From: Acytostelium subglobosum LB1
Lineage: Eukaryota; Evosea; Eumycetozoa; Acytosteliales; Acytosteliaceae
DNA: 64,000 nt
Direction of reading: 5' to 3'
NCBI RefSeq assembly: GCF_000787575.1
Contig: NW_012236516.1
Coordinates: 126,126 to 190,125, forward strand
The notes under the pieces are model-generated. The model was not told the origin of the DNA and did no database searches. It worked only from the letters and a program-made list of their open reading frames with translations. Of the stretch, positions 59,482-64,000 are shown piece by piece (the stretch's first letter is position 1; every line of letters begins with the position of its first letter). The translations under genes were made by a program, and so were the position numbers.

Positions 59482-60111
59482 NAANAACAACCACATCCAT
59501 AATGCCTGCAATATAGACAGCTGCGGAGATGTCACTTGGTTTCTATCCACTCATATTGTTCTGAACTAAACTATAATGTATTGTAGACTGCAAACTGTCT
59601 TATTATAATGACAATTGACATTGTGAATAGATGGCGGACAATGAATATGGTGTTTGTGGGCTATTTAACTTCATTGATTGGTTGTCCTCCACTACCACAT
59701 TACTCATTTTGTCTAGTCACTCGCATTCGAGCACTCAAACTTTGTTGCTTGGACCAAGTTGGCAGACAGGCAAGTTCACAAAGAGATCAGAGTACCATTA
59801 TGAGTGTTGTAGATCTAGTGTGCATATGCATTATTATTATTGGTGCATCTATACGAATATGGCGTTATATATGTTTTAGTTGATATTGATATGATATGAC
59901 AACATTAATTAATCACTCATACCTTTCCTCGAAATTAATTATATAATATTATCAACATCAACAAGATACCTCTTTAGATAGTTAATAAATTAACTATTTG
60001 TTATTATCTCTCTATATATAGATAATTTGTATATATAGTTGTATTTATACTTATATACTAAATTAATATTAATAATATTATATTATATTTATATAAAGAT
60101 ATATTTAAAGA
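58566..60111. other. Intergenic region with assembly gap
   Basis: The region holds TTG repeats (about 58755-58782, 58828-58845), (CAA)n on both sides of a 100-base N run (59309-59408), and an AT-rich block (59990-60110) just upstream of the next open frame. Short frames at 58728-59036 and 59608-59883 are Val/Cys-rich or run over repeat and are not supported. Confidence 0.6.
59255..59495. repeat. (CAA)n tract containing a 100-base scaffold gap
   Basis: CAA triplets with interspersed CAC flank 100 Ns on both sides, and the motif CACCACACCAACAACAACCA occurs both before and after the Ns. The gap therefore sits inside the repeat, and its true length is unknown; exactly 100 Ns is the usual placeholder. 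Confidence 0.9.
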
Positions 60112-60600
60112 ATGATAGACCATTTCATCTTGCAACAGGCCACTACAAAGAGTGAGATTGCAAAGGAAATGAAATTGAATATTGGTGATATTGGTATTGA
60201 TATTGATGGAAGTGTTTTGATCTCTGCTTATGAGAACTCAGAGTCCTATCCACAATTTATCAAAGTGTTCAAAGCCTATGGTCTATCCAATCCAATTGTT
60301 ATATCACATTTATTCGAACTGGCACAGAATTATCTGGGTCCAAAGCATAGTTGTATGTTTAATTATTATTGGATTCTCCAAAAGATAATATTCTAACTTA
60401 ATAATAATAACAATATAGCTTTCATTGGAATACACCAAGGAAATTGAAACATTGGATCAAATATTGGCCTACAAAGATAGACCAGAATCCAATCCAAATA
60501 TTCCTTCCAAAGAAGAAAGAGGAATTATTATTATTCTTTGTTATATTATATAATATAAATAATATTATTAATTAAATCAAAGAATTCCAAAGATGGAACT
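60112..60600 (+). CDS. Possible small gene, incomplete model
   Basis: From ATG at 60112 the frame reads MIDHFILQQATTKSEIAKEM and continues to SHLFELAQNYLGPKHS with normal composition, then meets a GTATGT donor at 60353. After an AT-rich interval with acceptor TATAG (60416-60418), coding-like sequence continues (SLEYTKEIETLDQILAYKDR), but the phases do not agree. Using the visible splice sites gives a short protein of about 89 aa ending IHQGN. A base error or a different acceptor could explain this. No family is recognised; the Leu-rich helices could be TPR-like. Confidence 0.35.
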
Positions 60601-61059
60601 ATGACGCTTCATCATTTATCAGATTCGATTCTAATATATCTTTTGCAAAAGCAACAACATCACAACCACACAAAGGGTATCATTTTTTTGTGCAAACCTT
60701 GTACAGAGGCCTTTGCATGCCTTGTTCCAGGTCCAAACGAATCAATACACCTTCCGCCGACTTTTCGACAAGGTGTAGAGTCCTCTACCTACGACTCTAG
60801 TATCCTCGCTGCAATGATGAATCTTAATACTCTGAACAATAAGAGTGGGAGAGACAGAGGGAGGCAATGATCACGAACCTGAACTGACGTTGTACTTTAG
60901 AACAAGCAAAGACAGAGTGTAGTTAGACAGTGAGACATACAGCGAAACAGTGAGATAGTCAGCGAGACAGACAGAGAGAAGTAGAGATAGATCATCAAGT
61001 TCACAAATGATCATCACAATAATCACTTTGCTATAACAACCAACAAACTACAAACAAGA

Positions 61060-63624
61060 ATGTCAGAATCAAATATACATATTTACAACAGATTGGATAG
61101 AGACCTCTCTGATGAAGATGGGGACGTGGTCTATGTACCCATTCCAGAGAACCAATCGATCAATAACAATAACCCAAGTGGTCCAGTGTCCAGCGGCGGT
61201 ACAATGACACCACAGTCAACACCAGCACGTGGGACCACTGGAACGATTGGCGGAGTAGACCTTGGAGGTGGCACACTAACCAAACGTGTGTCAATCTTTG
61301 AGTCGGTGCCTGATCAGCCAATCACTTATGAAGATCTTGGTATTGCCCCAGGTACCAATGCGCTCGAGGCCAAGCACATACTCCAGAATCATATGTTTGG
61401 TTTCCGTCCATTCAAGAGTCACATTTCAAAGAAGCGTCTACAGGATCGATCACCACTCACACGCGGTCTCTACAGTGAGCCCGCCTCTCAAGTAGACGTT
61501 CAAAAGAGTCTAAACTCTGTTGGAAACTACATATATGCCATACTCTTTGGTTGGATATTATACCTTGTGTTTGCAATCGTTAGCATTATATTATTGTAAG
61601 TGTTATTCAATCAATCACATGGCAAACTCAACTTATAACTCACACTCTCACTGATCTTCCATCAATCAAACCAAACTCCAAGTATATCATACTTTGGAAT
61701 ACCTTATGGCAATGTTATTTGGAAGTTAAAGGACTTTGTACTTTGGCCATTTGGAAAATATTTCCAGCGAAGGATCAATAGACAGACTGGTGATTCATCG
61801 GAGAAACAACCATTGAAGGCATCTGGAAACAATCCATCATTCATACTACCTCAATCCACATCACTCCGAGTTGGAATGGTTGTATACTATCTAATCGGCG
61901 CACCAATCCTTGCCATTTTCCAAGGTCTATTCATGATGTTCTCATGGTTCATTGTTGTAATGATACCAACTGCCAAGGTATGCATGCGATCACACTCTGA
62001 ATGCTGTCGCATGACATGTCTGCTGACTCCTTCATCCAACCTACACTAGATGCATCACAAGATACTTCACAACCTGTTTGTGGACCCTCTTGGACTGAGA
62101 GTTGAGACTCAATCACCCAGGACTGACTCTGTCATCGTCCTGTATCCAGTTGAGGCCATCAATCTACAATTTTACAAGTTCAACGTCAGTGGAATGAATG
62201 TTTGTTTGGTCAGTAGGTATCTCAAAGTGATTGATCATCCGGAATCATTCCACTCCATCTCATCCACTCACACTAACTCACTCAATCACTCAGACCTTCT
62301 TCCATTCGTCATATTATCATTGATATTTGGATACTTCTTTGAGGAGCATATTCATCCAACGGTGATCTTCTTGTGTTGTATCCTCTCCACCATCCCCCTG
62401 TCTTACTACAATTGTAAAGCCATTGCCAGTCTTTCAGCACAGACCAGCTTTGCAATTGGCGCACTGATCAACACTAGTTTCGGATCAATCATTGAGTTGA
62501 TCCTATACGTTGCCTCGCTAAACAAGGGCCAGGTTGATGTGGCCCGTGCCGCCGTCACCGGCTCACTCATGGGCGCCATGCTCCTCATCCCTGGCCTGGC
62601 GATGGTCGTCGGAGGTCTCAAGCACAAGGAGCAACGATTCAATCACTCTGTGATGGGCGTCAGCATGGTGCTGCTGATGGTGGCCATCGTCGGTATCTTC
62701 TCGCCAACCGTTCTCTACAAGGTGTTTGGCAGCTACCAGCTCACATGCTCACAGTGCACCACTGGTGGAACTGGCGGTGACGGATCATTGGCCGGCAGCA
62801 TCTCATGTGGAGTCTGCGAGTACTTCCAGGCCAACATTGAGAACGACCCGATCTACCTCAACAAGGCGCGCTCGCTACAGTACGCCGTCAGTGCTGTTTT
62901 GCCCATCGCCTACTTCATTGGCCTTCTCTTCACCCTCAAGACCCATCGTCACATCCTTCATCAGACTGAGAATGTGACTGGTGGTGCTGGTGGTGGCGCA
63001 CATGGCCACAGCCATGGTGGCAGCAGCAGCGGCGAGGAGGAAGAGGAGGGCGAGGGCGAGTCCGAATGGTCCAGGACACAGTGTATCGTCATCCTTTTGT
63101 TCTGCACTACATTGTTCGCGTTGGTTAGTGAGAAGTTGGTGGACACGATCGATCCCGTCGTCCAAGCATTCCACCTCACGCCACAATTCCTTGGAATCAC
63201 CATCCTAGGAGTGGTACCAACTGCCGCCGAGTATCTCAACGCAGTCCAATTCGCGCTAAACAACAACATGCCACTGGCACTCGAGATTGGAGCATGTGGC
63301 TCAGTCCAAATCACTCTCTTCCAAGTTCCAGTCCTAATCTTTATCTCTGCAATCATGTCACATTTGTAAGTTATACACCACATTGATGTAATTGATTGAT
63401 CGATCATGTGACTGACACCTTTGTCATCATCATCATTGTTTAGTTCTGGAAGTCCGACATTCAATCTGATCTTCCCAACACTTGACTTTTATGCAGTGTT
63501 CTTTGGCGCTGTTGTGATGAACCTTGTGCTGGCCAATGGCAAGACCAACTACTTCATCGGATCGACACTATGCATTGTCTATCTTATAATTGTATTCCTA
63601 TTCTTCTTCATGCCAACGCACTAA
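61060..63624 (+). CDS. Cation/H+ antiporter, VNX1/CAX type with YccF-like segments, 748 aa
   Basis: Exons 61060-61595, 61683-61977, 62050-62212, 62294-63365 and 63444-63624. After a disordered start, GNYIYAILFGWILYLVFAIV and ISYFGIPYGNVIWKLKDFVL with PFGKY match the YccF inner-membrane domain, and a second similar unit ends at VDPLGL. The CaCA exchanger core follows: INTSFGSIIELILYVASL (alpha-1, acidic Glu kept) and GVVPTAAEYLNAVQFALNNN (alpha-2). A His/Gly/Glu-rich loop (GGGAHGHSHGG plus acidic run) may bind metal or sense it. YccF plus CaCA is the layout of yeast VNX1-like vacuolar monovalent cation/H+ antiporters. Intron 62213-62293 is a multiple of three without stops, so read-through would insert 27 residues. 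Confidence 0.85.
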
Positions 63625-64000
63625 TGGATTACCATACTGGATCCATGCCAAGATTGATCTGGGATCATCACATGTGCCTGACCTCCTCCACTCCCTATTT
63701 ATAAATACACTACCCAATGTATTACTACACACATTTACTTGTATGAGCGTGGACCCGCCGACTTGGATGTCCAGGGAACCAAACAATGTGTGCTCTGGGT
63801 CCTGAAGCCCAAACTTTTGGGGTTCATTGCTTGCAAAACACTTTTTCAAAGGATGATTCTGTCGCAATCACTCTGTTTTCGTATCAGTTGCATCTCCAAC
63901 CTTTGGTTGAATTACAAATATAATTATATCTCTGTATCATTTATTTATTTATATATACATCATCTTCATCTTATACAAAAACAGAACAGCTCATTCAATC
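63625..64000. other. 3' flank at window end, no gene seen
   Basis: The 3' untranslated part of the antiporter gene is expected here. The last 100 bases are AT-rich. No open frame has supportable content on either strand. Confidence 0.5.

Noticed and set aside
60601-60870. Open frame of 89 residues before the antiporter gene
   Set aside because: No recognisable content; it runs into GA-rich promoter-like sequence. A missed exon cannot be excluded.
1-64000. tRNA, rRNA or CRISPR-like arrays
   Set aside because: None was recognised by eye. The regular repeats here (AATC, CAA, ATT, CACTG) are simple microsatellites without spacers. Structured RNA genes could still be missed.

Overview
The window is nuclear DNA of a social amoeba (dictyostelid). 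Genes carry short introns with GTATGT or GTAAGT donors, proteins have poly-Q, poly-N, poly-T and H/Q tracts, and the gene set (AP-3 beta, ATG4, ICMT, SURF1, an S6K-like kinase, an ammonium transporter) fits Dictyostelia. Exons look richer in G+C than Dictyostelium discoideum, which would suit an Acytostelium-like species, but this is an impression from reading and the species is not proven. It is a draft assembly: there is a 100-base N gap at 59309-59408 and scattered ambiguous bases near 3.75-3.96 kb and 59.48 kb.

Layout. 1-6.5 kb is a mosaic: short pieces of host genes (a sacsin-like piece, two unidentified pieces, the last exon of a glutamate dehydrogenase, an actin amino-terminal piece), one small apparently whole unknown gene, a virus-like fossil with family-B DNA polymerase and small zinc-finger parts, and an apparently whole Uma2-like nuclease gene. 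6.5-24.6 kb holds two sacsin-like genes in the same direction: the first is a 5'-truncated, frameshifted copy, the second looks intact (2875 aa, three exons). A stand-alone type III polyketide synthase lies between them on the minus strand. 24.6-34.4 kb is a cluster of three paralogous TPR-DUF4470 proteins, two of them head to head. 34.5-64 kb is ordinary dense housekeeping sequence: an NTF2/SnoaL-like protein, AP-3 beta, a possible 73-aa gene, an AGC kinase, an ammonium transporter, a hexose-6-phosphate epimerase, a SAM plus P-loop NTPase gene with a broken frame, SURF1, a COG0523 metal GTPase, an SH3 protein, ICMT, ATG4, a membrane RING-H2 protein, a possible small gene and a VNX1/CAX-type cation/H+ antiporter with YccF-like segments.

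The left half (about 0-34 kb) is the accessory part: tandem and inverted duplications, decayed copies and gene pieces. The most unusual items are the Hsp90-like-ATPase protein ending in a probable HEPN domain, the Uma2-like nuclease beside the decayed copy of that gene, the stand-alone type III PKS in a group best known for FAS-PKS hybrids, and the DUF4470 triplet. Exon boundaries were worked out by eye from splice signals and frame continuity. No database search was possible, so family names rest on recognised motifs.
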